DNA of 64,000 nt from Monoplex corrugatus (taxonomy: Eukaryota; Mollusca; Gastropoda; Littorinimorpha; Ranellidae), in contig JAPXFY010000016.1 of NCBI GenBank assembly GCA_030674185.1, positions 40,139,466 through 40,203,465 of the forward strand, given 5' to 3'. Below are positions 11,701 to 23,300 of the stretch, one piece after another (positions within the stretch are counted from its first letter, which is position 1; each line of letters starts with the position of its first letter). The position numbers were made by a program, and so were the translations under genes. The notes under the pieces are model-generated. The model was given only the letters and a program-made list of their open reading frames with translations. It had not been told where the DNA came from and ran no database searches.

Positions 11701-14700
11701 ATCTATGTTCTTGTTTTAATGTATGTCTGTTTTTCCAGGCATACGAGAGGCTACTGACTGAGCTTTTAATTTTGTGTGTGCAGAGTCCCAAGCATACCAG
11801 AGGCCAAAGAAGAAACCTTTGGCAGAGAGATTAGCAGAAAAAGAGGCTCAAAAGAAAAAAGACAAAGAAGAAAAAGAATCAAAAGAAAAAGTGAGTACAC
11901 ATTGACAGTGGGTATGTTGAAGGAAATGTTACCAAGTGATGACAAGGTCACAAAAGTGGTTCTGCTTGAGCCAGTTTAATACATTTACTTCATTTTTAAG
12001 TAGGGTGAAGTGGGCGCTCCGTGCATGGGGTTTTAGAACAGTGAAGACAAGCTTGGAAGGTGCAGTCCTTTGGAAGACGGCCATGGAAGTTTCAATCCCC
12101 TTAAAAGACAGTTGTAGAAGCTTCAGCCCCTTTGGAAGAACAGACCTGGAAGCTGTAGTTCCCTTGGAAGGTACATCTGGAAGTGGCAGTCCCCTCAGAA
12201 GGTAGACCCAGAAGCTGCAGTTCCTTTGGAAGATAGACGTGGAAGACCTGGAAGGTGTGGTCCCCTCAGAAGACAGAACCAAAAGCTGCAGTTCGTTTGG
12301 ATGACATATGAGTTGTTCTCTAGAAATGGTGAATCCGAGGTTGCATCAAGTCAAAAATGAAAAATGAAACAGGGATTTTGGATTTATGCTGATTAGAAAG
12401 GGACTGTTATCTAAATTCTTAATTATGCTTTAAAAAATCAGTGAGGCAATCTGTTTTAAAATTCTTGAGACTTGAAACATGGGTCCGTCAGGGTGTTGCG
12501 TACATTATGGTGTGACACATTTGAGATGTAAGCCACACAATTTTAGATACTGCATGCACAATTGCTATGGAAATATAACATATAGCAAGGAAGAAAGCAA
12601 TCAAATTCAAAGCAATAAAAAATGCTTTTGTGTCAAATTTGGATCACATATGACCCTTCTAAAAGCGTGACAATGTAACGTACGCGACATCCCCAATTTA
12701 ACTTTGTCATGGACGTTAACCATCAATAGACTTTTCTTGCAATGCCTACATAGTTCTTTCTGACAAGAAGCTGAAACAGTGTGCATATCAGAAAGCACCA
12801 CATCATTCAACAGCTGAGAGGAAAGTTAGGATCAGTGAATACCGTCACTGCATTACATGTGACGACAACAGTGCACATAAAAGGAAAAACACAAAATAGC
12901 AGTTTTCACTCCACAAAAGTTTATTATTCTAATAAACAGTGTTATAAAACACATTAGGATCCCTTTCATACATTAGGGTCCATTTGGATGATAAATCATG
13001 ACAGGACTCGAGGCCCCAGTTTGCTTAGGTCCAGCATGGTGACTATGTCAGTGGACGAAACCCATGCAGTGTCTTCCTCCTCGGGCCAGTTGAAGGAACC
13101 ATTAGGATGTCTTCTGTCCATGCTTGACTGGAACATGTACAATGAAGTACATCCCGGCCCTGAAATCATTGAACAGGGAAATTTACATCTGTGTCAACTA
13201 ACCAAATCATAATTTCCATATAATGATTTTCTTTAGTTATGCTGCAATAGAAGCAAAGCCATTAATAAAACGTTTGAAATCTTCATCTTCAAAAGTATAC
13301 AAATTCAAATATTTACACCATATCAGATATTTAGATCCTATCAGTTTATACCAAATATTTATATCCTATCAGTTTATTTAAAAGCCTGGCTGAGCAATGA
13401 AATAAATAGTTCCTTTCAAAATCTAGTCACTAAGCTGATATTCAACTTGAACTAAATGATCCAGAAAAAAATTAAATATCAATTAAGAGTGGCAATGAAA
13501 TAAATAGTTCCTTTCAAAATCTGGTCAGTAAGCTGATATTCAACTGGAACTAAATGATCCAGAAAAAAATTGATTATCAGTTAAGAGTGGCTGAAAATAG
13601 CTGAAAAGTCTACTTGTCACAAGCAAAGTACGCGACGATCGTCATGTCTAAATTACACAGAACTTTACGCACAACAAAACTGCGTTTATCATTACTTGAT
13701 AATGAGTACCCAATAATTTTTGTTAAAGATAAGAACTGAAAAGAACGGTTTCTTTTAAAATTATGCCAGTAAGCGTGTTGTGCTTTATATGTGATGTAGC
13801 CACCGGAAGTCATCTTGACACGTTCACAACACGGCGAGTGTCACAGTAATACGCGGGATGGCAGTGAGGAAAATGTTGAATTCCTGATCAGAAACAAATC
13901 AAATAGTGAAAATATCCAACAAGGGAAGAGTTAAAATATGTGCAGGATTAATTGTTTTACAACTTTACATTTGAACAAGTACCCAATCGCCCACAATTGT
14001 ATTCCGACCGTGCCGTGTATTTCCTTCGACAAGCTTGCTTATAAGCTAAAAGACCAACACTTCGGTTCTTTTTCGATGCGTACTAAGAACAAATAAAACA
14101 AAAATGTATTCAAAATGTCTTTAAAAGATGAATGATATATTTATAAAAGTCATATTACTCACCTGAGTTGACGATAGTTGAGGTTAAAGAAGAAATTGGC
14201 TGTTGTTTGGGCAGATTTGGTGCTTCCCGCGATGAGTGTCCCGTGTTTAACGACAGTTGGAGAGTGTGACACAGCACTTTTTGTGAAATCCCGTGTCATT
14301 CCCTAGATGGGTATACCCAAAGAAATAGCGTCACACGATCTGTTGTTATATTTAGCTTGCATCAGCTTATCCAGGTTAGCGAATGTGTGAAGTCCCTGGT
14401 CAAATTTTAACTTCGTTCGCGGGCCATCCCGTTCATTATAGGCGTGACGCAGCTGATAAAGGCTGATCATATTTTTTTTAATTCAAAGTGCATTTCTCTG
14501 AAAGAGGTGATATTTCTCACATATATTTAATGCTCTTTCAGACTAAATATGTTAGAACTTCACTTGTTGCTGTGGTTGTATTCAAGTCCAGTGCAAAGTT
14601 ACACAGAAAGTGTGACAAAATGTGTAAGCACGGGACAGGTAATTTTAGACCTTCGAATCACGCAAAATAAATAAAGACTGACACAAATAACTGTACCAAA

Positions 14701-16867
14701 TGTTTTATTGACACAATGTCGGTGCAGAAACAGGAAATTAACAACAGACATAATGTAATAATGATGACACATAACTTCAACTGAAGTAGGTGGCCTTGCG
14801 CAATATTCGGGCGGCCATTTTGAGGTTTCGTTTTCAATTTTTCAGCAACATCAGCTCAAAGATCAATGTCCTACATGTCTGAATCTGATGTTACTGATCC
14901 CTTATGTATACTGAAGTGCGAGATGCCATTGGCATCTGTGCAAAAGCTGCAGAAGAAATATGTTGAGACATAAAAAGCATGCACCCTGAGGATTCACCAT
15001 TTCTGGAGAACAACTCATATGGAAGCTGCAGTTCCCTGACAAGACAGATCCGGAAGCAGCGGTTCCCTTGGAAAACGGACACTTTGTCATTTTGCAATCC
15101 AGGCCTGGTTATGGGGTAGTCTCTGAACAGCAAACAAACAAAAAATAGAAAAAGAAAAACTAACAATAGGTAGGCCTACTCCAAACTGATTTTTGAAGTT
15201 GTAGAAACTAAGAAAGTAAAATTAAAATTGTGTATTCATACAGAACTTTTCTTTCTGATTCCTGTGATATAATTATTTTTCTTGTACGACGATTTATAAG
15301 CAAGTTACGATTTTTTGAATAATTTATTTTTGGTACATATTTTTGTACACCTCTCAAATTAGCATAAATGTCTTTGTTTACACATCTGAATAATTTAATA
15401 TAAAGCACAAAGTTTAACTTTCTTGCTAGAAATCTGTTCACTTTAAGAACATATATTATTAGCTGAATTTTTTCCAGACTTGTCATACCATTTATAGCCA
15501 ATTGATGAGCATATCAAATGTATAAAAAAAAAAAAGCTAAATTGCACCCACGATTTCATGACACGTGTAAACGTTAATTGGGTAAATCATGAAACATTCA
15601 TATCTGAGCTCAGAATTGACCCACAGAAAAGTATTTTATATCAGTGGAATCTGCAGAACAAGTAGAATTGAAATATATGCCTTCACAGATGATCAAACTA
15701 TATATATATGGATGCTGTGGTGGAAGTTAGTTTTGGGAAATTCTGGTGTAGGCCGAATCAGTGCTGTAGACGTCAGCCACCTGCCAGATTCTGTTATCAT
15801 TGCTGACTGGTAGGTTATCAAAGTCCTACTGGAATATGTACTGAGCACTCAAATCGGCCACATCTTCACGTCTTGGCCATCTGAAAAGGTCTTTTTGGCC
15901 ATGTATCTGTTCCATGAACTGGACAATACTTTCCTCACCATTCTTCTTCACCTCTAGGATTTGACCAATGAAGCAATTTTCATTGTAGAAAACGGCAACC
16001 CACTGACCTTGAGTAGTGAAATGAAAGGGTTGCAACTCTGATGGTTGCTTGTCTTCATCAGTCCCAGAAGAGTCTTCAACTTGTTCCAAAGCACTGGGAC
16101 CAGTAATGGATATTTCCTTTTCAGTCTTCCAACATCAGTCCGATTTCAACAGGAGCAGTATCTTCAGGCAGTGAAAGATGGCTTTCAAGTGATTTTGCAA
16201 ATCTTTTACTAGTTTTAGGGTGCCAGTCAGCCTCAATGTTTCTTTTTTCATAACAACAGATTTATGGTGGCGAATTTCATCCCTGACAATTTTTTTCACT
16301 TTGGCAATGGATTCTCCAATTCTTTTTTATGTCTTCTGATAAGGTGGATGACATCATTTCTTCTGTGACATGGCCCACCGTGTGCTAAGACAAGCCTGAT
16401 GAGATCTGCCTTCTTCTGTGCCAATTTGGCCTCCTTCAACTGCTTCAGTCTCTTATTTTCAAGTAATTTTTCTTTTATTTTTAAATGGACAATGTGTTTT
16501 TGTCTTCTCAATTTTTCTCTGCTATGGAAGTGTTCCAAATCCACAATAATTTCCTGTAAGACTCAAGAGGTTCGGATGACTGTGTCAAATTTGTTATATC
16601 ATGGGAAATAAATTGTCCTTATTTGAGTCCACTCTTGCTCAAAGACAATGACACAAAGTCAAAGTTGACAGAAGTTTGCAGAAAAGAATGAAGTTCTTTC
16701 TCCTGCGAACCACACACCTTCAGCCGTGTCCTTGATTCTTTTAAAGAGGCGGTCCATTATGCCACTCAGACGGCTTGCTGGATAACTGACAGAAGGAAAC
16801 ATTTTTTCAAACCAACCAGCAACCTGCAAAACACGCACGCACGCACACACACGCCAGAAACACCGCA

Positions 16868-16915
<48 letters not shown>

Positions 16916-19900
16916 CACACACACACACACACACATTTTAGTGAGAATGTGTGTATGTAACTGTAAGAGAGAGAGAGGGAAAGCAAGAGGAAGAGAGAAT
17001 TCAAACTTCTTTTTTTCTTTTCTTTTTTTTTGCAATTTAAGTGTAGAATAACTTGATGCAAAAAATACTCATTTTGAATAAAGTCACAATTTCTACAGAA
17101 ATATAACATCTAATCTGGAATAACGTTTTAAATTGTTTTAATAATAATAATAATAATAATTACAATATTTATATAGCGCAAAATCTTGATAAAATCAAAT
17201 CTAAGTTTTAAACACATTGTGCCGAAAAATGGCATTCACAAAATAAACTAATTAAAACAGTAAAAGTGGAGGGGAAGAGGTGTGAGTAGTAGCAACAATG
17301 TATTGGTGAGATCCACTTTAGGTGGATCAGGTGGCCTGCCTCTTCCCCGTGGTAGGAAGCTTCTCCTGAGTTCTTCATAGACGTCATCATGTTCAGCTGC
17401 AAATAGACGTATAACCGTTCTAAACAATCCCAACTAGAGGGATGTGTGTGTGTGTATGTATGTCTGTGTATATATGTGTGAGCTTATCTACTTTTGTATA
17501 CCATGTGTATTAACTGTTATATGTGACAGCCTGCATGATTTAAAGTGATGGCATATGGAGGGATAAAAAACAATGTTAAACTAGTTAAAGTGAAAGTACA
17601 CCTAAAACAGATACTGAAAGACTAGAAAGCTTAAGATTTTTTAAAGTGATAGATATTTCGCTGCATTGGCTGACAGCAATTTTTCACATGTTGATGTTTT
17701 ACTTTTAAACAGTCTTGTCGTGTTACTAATATAATATTGTCGATTGCGGTACATTGTGCTATACAATTCGACAAGTCACACAGTGACAGTGTCATGATTT
17801 TAGCATTCATCAAAAATTAGGTCAGGTTGACTGGTCACATGACTTCGTATTTCTCCATTTTTCGTAAAATATACGCATAATAACTCATCATAAAAAATAT
17901 CCTGAGAACCATAAAGACTTGCCATCAAACCAAAAATTATAGTTCTCTCACAAATATAACTGACTGTGAGTCACGAGACCTTAATACAACCTCACCCACC
18001 TAACCTGAAACGCCAGTTCTCAAAGCTTTGTTTTCACAGGGTTCGCACAGTCTTTAAAAGTCCTTAAAAGTCCTTAATTTTGAGGGCATGCTTTTTAAGG
18101 CCTTGAAAGTCCTTAAAAATCAGGCTTTTGCTGAAAGGTCTTTAAAAAGTCCTTAAGTTTTGTCACTGCCTATGATTTTTAATAAAGTCTGTGTAAAATC
18201 TTGAGTTTTTAAAAATAAAAAAAGAAAAGGTTGAAATTAAATTGAAAAAAAAAGAGAAAGTCTGAGTCGGAGTTAAGATCGACGATCTCACCGATACGTC
18301 GTCTGCTATAGGTCAAAACACCAGAGTTACGGGCCTTCATGGCGCATGCGCGTACGTGAAAGAATGTTCCACCATTTTGAAATTGAGAAGTCAACATGCC
18401 AGGGAAGTGTTTGTTTAACGTGGTTTGGCTGGAAAAAGACGAATACAAAGAATGGCTGCAGGCAGACCCAAGTGGAGACAGATGCAAGGTCTTTTTCTGC
18501 ATTTGTAAGAAGACCATAGACATTCGTTCAATGGGAGAATTGGCTCTAAATACCCATGGAAAAGGGAAAAAACACTGCGACCTGATGAAGGCTTCAAATC
18601 CTGCAGTTCGTCTTTTGAATTTTTTTACAAAAAATTCTACAACGAGCGATGCCATCACTTCTAGCAGTTCGTCATCCTGCAGTTCATCAACCAACTGTTG
18701 TGCTCAAACTCAGATGTCAGTGAACAGCCTGAGCCGTAATAAAACAGAGGCAGTGAAAGCTGAACTACTGTGGACTTTAAAAGTAGCACTTGACAAGTCA
18801 TTACAGCTTTCGTTCTTGTGAAGGCATTAAAAAAAAAAGTGCTTCAAAAGTCCTTAAAAAGTCCTTAAATTTTTTGTCTGGAAATCTGTATGAACCCTGT
18901 TTCATTGCCGACGCCAGTATGTTACATTAGTGCTTTGCTTGTAAACACTAAATTCCCATTACTAAACTTTAAAAAAATAGAATAACTAGACGTTTAAGTT
19001 ACAACAAGTCGATTCAACCATAAATCGGAAGCACACAAATACCGATGGACTGGACTGGTTGTCCGACGGTGTTACCGTGTAGTCGCTGACTCCACGCTTG
19101 CCTCAGTCATGGCAGATCGAGCGCGTGGCACAAGTTTGAATCAGTTGTCACGATTCGAATATTGCTTGGTTCGCGTGAAAGTCTGTATGCAGAAAAGTAT
19201 TCCCACCATTAAACAGACTGATCTTTGATCTTCAAAATACTTCTTTATTGAGCCGATTGCTTCGGGTATACTGTGTAAAAATCCGCTCCAAACATTTTTG
19301 AACACAATTTTTTTAAACAAAGCTTACATGTTGACGAATGAATTTGGCACGAGAACGAGGCTTGGAATCCCCTCTTTTGATCGGTCAAGGTTATTTTTAG
19401 CTAAACAAGTTCACTCGAACCAAGAGAGCTTTCAGCACACATAGTGTTACGGTCAGTTGCAGACGAAATTTTCAGTTGCGGCTTGGCGCTGCGTTACCGT
19501 CGCCACTCTGAGATCGTTGTATTAGCGCACGTGATCATTTCAGATTTAAATTACCATGCACACATATTTGATAATGAACAAACTATTTGTCGTAATAACT
19601 TTATTTCATTTAATGTAATGGTTGTGAAGATATTGATGAGGAAAGACAGGTGAAAAAGTAGGTCAATCTGATAAGCGGACAGCCCAATGGCATCAGTTTG
19701 GAGTACCTACTAACAAACAGTGACAAACAAAGAAAAATTTAATGATACTACAAGCATTGACATTTTGTCACTGTGAAAGCTGTTAATTCCATGTTACTTT
19801 GGAATTACCTACTTTCGTGATTTTGATGATTTATTTTTCCAAGTGTGGTGATTTTTCTCAGATAAGTGTATGCATGTCGGTTTGCCCACTCTGTGTTGCA

Positions 19901-20302
19901 GGCCGTATGTCGCTGCGCACTCTGCGTATTCCATCTTAGGTAGGTGTGCATGCAGGGTGTTTTCCTGTGTCATAAGCCATCAGATACTGACATGACCTGT
20001 AGGATATTTAAAGAGCATACTTGATGTTGTCTGTGTTCAGGCACTAATAGACCCATGCAGGATCGAACCCTAGGTCTTCTGATTGATGGCTAAGTCTTCC
20101 TCACTTGATTATGGCGCCCATTCTTTGCATGATTATATATATTTCATTTTCAGGAAGATAAACGAGAACTAACAGCAGAAGAAAGACTTGCAGAGAAAAT
20201 CCGAATACAAAAGATTCAAGAACATGACAGTTTGAATATAGCCAAAGGATTGTTTGGTAAGAATCTGCTTTGTGGTTGGACAGAGAAGTCTGTGTGTTTG
20301 AG

Positions 20303-20381
<79 letters not shown>

Positions 20382-23300
20382 ACTGTCATGCGCTCTTTAG
20401 AAGCATTTTTTTTTGGTGGTGATCCATTTTTTGCTCTCATGAGCAGCCTAGAAAAAGGCTGGTAATTCAGAAAGAAAGCTACTTGTGTGTTGTATATTGA
20501 TACCTTAGTTCTGGTATGACTTGCTGTCACATGTGTTGAAGAGCTGAAATGAATGAGATAGGAGCAGTACTACTCAAACAGCATTGAAGATGGGTTAGAG
20601 AAGGGAAATAAAAAAAAAGTTGGCATCTTCAGCGGTCTTCTATGATGCCAGTAAATCACTTGCATTGGTGACTTTTTCTCCAGTGACTGAATACAGTTCT
20701 GTCAGCCACCAGTGGTGATTGAAAATTCAAAAGGCACTGAAAACTTTAGTAAAAGACTACTTGCCAAACCATTGCAGCTTTATTGTCTGGTAGTTCTAAC
20801 AAATCACGAAGATTTCAGTAATGGCTGTTGCAAATGCAGCACGAACAGAAACTTCATTATAGGCCTACACATTATGTCAGATTAGTCAGATTCGCAAACA
20901 CAATTTGTTGTGAAAGAATAACCACTTATAGTGCAATGTTGTCATGAAAACTGTCAAACAAAGTTGAAACTTCCTTAATTTTCTAGAACTTTTTGTGCTT
21001 CAAACATGGCAAGCAGAAAACTAAAGCTGCTGCCTGAGCAGCAGACATTATCAGCTTTTTGTCCCCTGTCATCTGGCGTAAAATGATATGCAAAGTCAGA
21101 TGCCCTTATATGGAGTCACAGCACTGTCACAGTCTTGTATTAATTACGGCTGTTGTATGTATGTTTGCTCATTTATCTCTTTAATCAACAGAATGTGAAC
21201 ACTGGGCTGGCGAGTAAAAAAAAAAAAAAATTCTGCATACTAGCCAATGGTGATTTAGTCAAAAACGCATTTGTAGAGGGCTGTTCAGGTGTGCAACTTG
21301 GTGCTTAGGACAAAATGTTCATTGTGTAGGTATCTTTTACTTGGTCTGGTTCTGTGACAGAGTGATTACTGTCAATGGAAGGTAACTTAGTAGGTTGCAT
21401 GCTTAGTATGTGTAAGTTGGATCAGAGTAGACAGTTTTGAACATCACTGAAGTGTTCAGGAGTAGCACAGCGTCTCTTCAGGTGATTGACCCTATGGTGG
21501 CTTGACATCCCTGGCTTCTAGGGGCTTTCTGGCACTGGAAGTTTGATTGGTGTTGTGTTGAGGAGCTGGAATAAGTGGGGCAGGATCAGTGCCTTCAGTG
21601 AACTCTTTCACTGCCAAGTTTCCCCAGAAACGGCACTCCTCAATGCTAAGTTTAGTTTGGACAGTCAATTTTGCAGTGCAGTATGCATTTTTAAAAGCTT
21701 ATATCTCAAAGACTATTAAAGATTTTCACTTACTTTTTTTGCTGTGTAAAGGGCAGATGTTGTATTTATGTATGAATACTTGCTTATGTTTATGTGCTTG
21801 ATTGATTATTCCAGAGATAATCTTATTATAAAGAAAAAAATGTTTTCATACAGTTTATTAGTTGTACTACTGACCTTATTTCGTGAGTTGTGCGCCAGAT
21901 ATCATTATAATAAATGAAGAAAAGCAATGGAAAATCTACACACAAAGTCAGCTGTCTGCTTATTCTACTCGGAATGGTAGACAATGCGTGTCGATTTGCA
22001 GCCATTTTGGAGAAAATGCTTCGGAGAAAACATGATGTAAATTCCGACAGTTAACAAAGCCACACTTCAGCCTTAATGCAGAAAAACTAGGTTGCTGGGT
22101 AAAGTTTAAAAATAGCACAGTCGCCTGCATTCACCAGTGGAGCTGACAGAAGCTTTGTACCCGTGTGAAAAGTTACTGTTTAGCATGACCCCTCCAGGTC
22201 GCACAAATGCGACCATGGCAGTCGTACGGGAAGTCGCTTGACTGCGACTATGGCGGGAAAAGAGTTAAAAGCAGTATCAAAGGTAGAGCAGCATCAACAA
22301 GAATTTGTTGTGACAATGTTTATACTTTCAGATATACAGGAAGGAAATAACAGACAAAAATGTTCATTATTAGTGTTGGCGCTTCTGGGTGTAAACTGTA
22401 AGAGAGGCGTTTGAGCAAAATGTTCATTGATGTGATGTTGGAACTTACAATTATACACAAAAAAAAAAAGATGTCCATTGTTGTAGTGTTGACACTTTCA
22501 GGTTACTTCTTCTTTTGTTCGTGGTCTGCATGGTCAGGTCACATCTGGTGATGAATATGGTCACTCTTCAAGTTTCTTCTGGCTGCCATGGAGCTCAGTT
22601 ATCGGAGGAGTTGTAGTTGGCCATGTCCCCTGTCATTCCCACTTATTAGAGACAATATCGCTGCAGTGCATGTTCAGCTGCCTGATCCTCTTGACTGCAG
22701 GGGCAGCTTGTTGAAGGCATCATTTTGAACTTGCGTTTCATATGGGCATTGAATCAGTTGTGGCTTGTGTTGAGTCGCATCTTGATCACTTGCTGCTCTC
22801 TGTACAGTAGACGGTAGTTGTCCCTTTCAGTCTGTGCATTTTAGAAGTGATCTCCTGATGATGCTGTTGTTTCTGTAGCTGGCCCTGTTGTCCTCATTTT
22901 GCTGTCTCTACCTTTGTACTGTCTTGTTTCCTGGTATCCCACAGTGGGTGGGGATCCACTGAAGGACTTTTCACTGGGTTCTGACTTGCTGGAAGGCCTT
23001 TGTCAGGTGGGGGAGCTTGTATCTCCCCAGGGCCCGAAGAAGAGACAGGACCTTTGAGATGAAGACCATTTGATAGTATGTGTATTTGATAGTATCTGTA
23101 TTATGAATTACAGGGACTTCTTGCATGAGTAACTCTTGTCCTTTCTCACTAGTTGGTGAAATGTTTCTTGGTAATTAGTGCATGGTTTGTTGTTTGGGAA
23201 CACTGGCAGTTGTGGTTTGAGTCCCTGGGAAGTTGGTGAAGATACGGGCTCCCCCGTTGGTCAGTCTTGTGGCTGGCTCATCAGTGCATACATGTATCCG

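Larger units (their letters stand above)
12305..15021. mobile_element. 2.7-kb TIR element in EIF3J intron 4
   Basis: The ends are inverted repeats of ~40 bases: CATATGAGTTGTTCTC at 12305 with AGAAATGGTGAATCC following, and the complement at 14979-15021. A single mismatch is seen in the first 32 bases. The TA within CATATG on each side may be the target duplication. The element sits inside a tandem array that continues beyond it, which confirms an insertion. Its - strand carries a decayed C-terminal domain (12996-13160). The superfamily is not certain. Confidence 0.75.
15700..17433 (-). pseudogene. decayed multi-part ORF, probably transposon-derived
   Basis: Read on -, protein-like pieces follow one another: AAEHDDVYEELRRSFLPRGR (about 17400-17300); VAGWFEKMFPSVSYPASRLS after a good acceptor TTTTGCAG (16830-16670); HFHSREKLRRQKHIVHLKIK with a basic coiled coil and HGGPCHRRNDVIHLIRRHKK (16544-16296); and GQWVAVFYNENCFIGQILEV with FRWPRREDVADLSAQYIFQ (16089-15826), after which a stop splits off DNLPVSNDNRIWQVADVYST. 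The last block looks like a small Tudor/SH3-like domain followed by a WP-ED motif. Several stops and a long CA tract interrupt it. Family not identified. Confidence 0.5.

Noticed and set aside
16659..17109. Cys/Val-rich frames of 89-100 codons
   Set aside because: They are translations of the (CA)n tract.
18029..18907. 8-bp target duplication around the hAT element
   Set aside because: TGTTTTCA and TTTCATTG do not match as direct repeats; only a shifted partial match exists.
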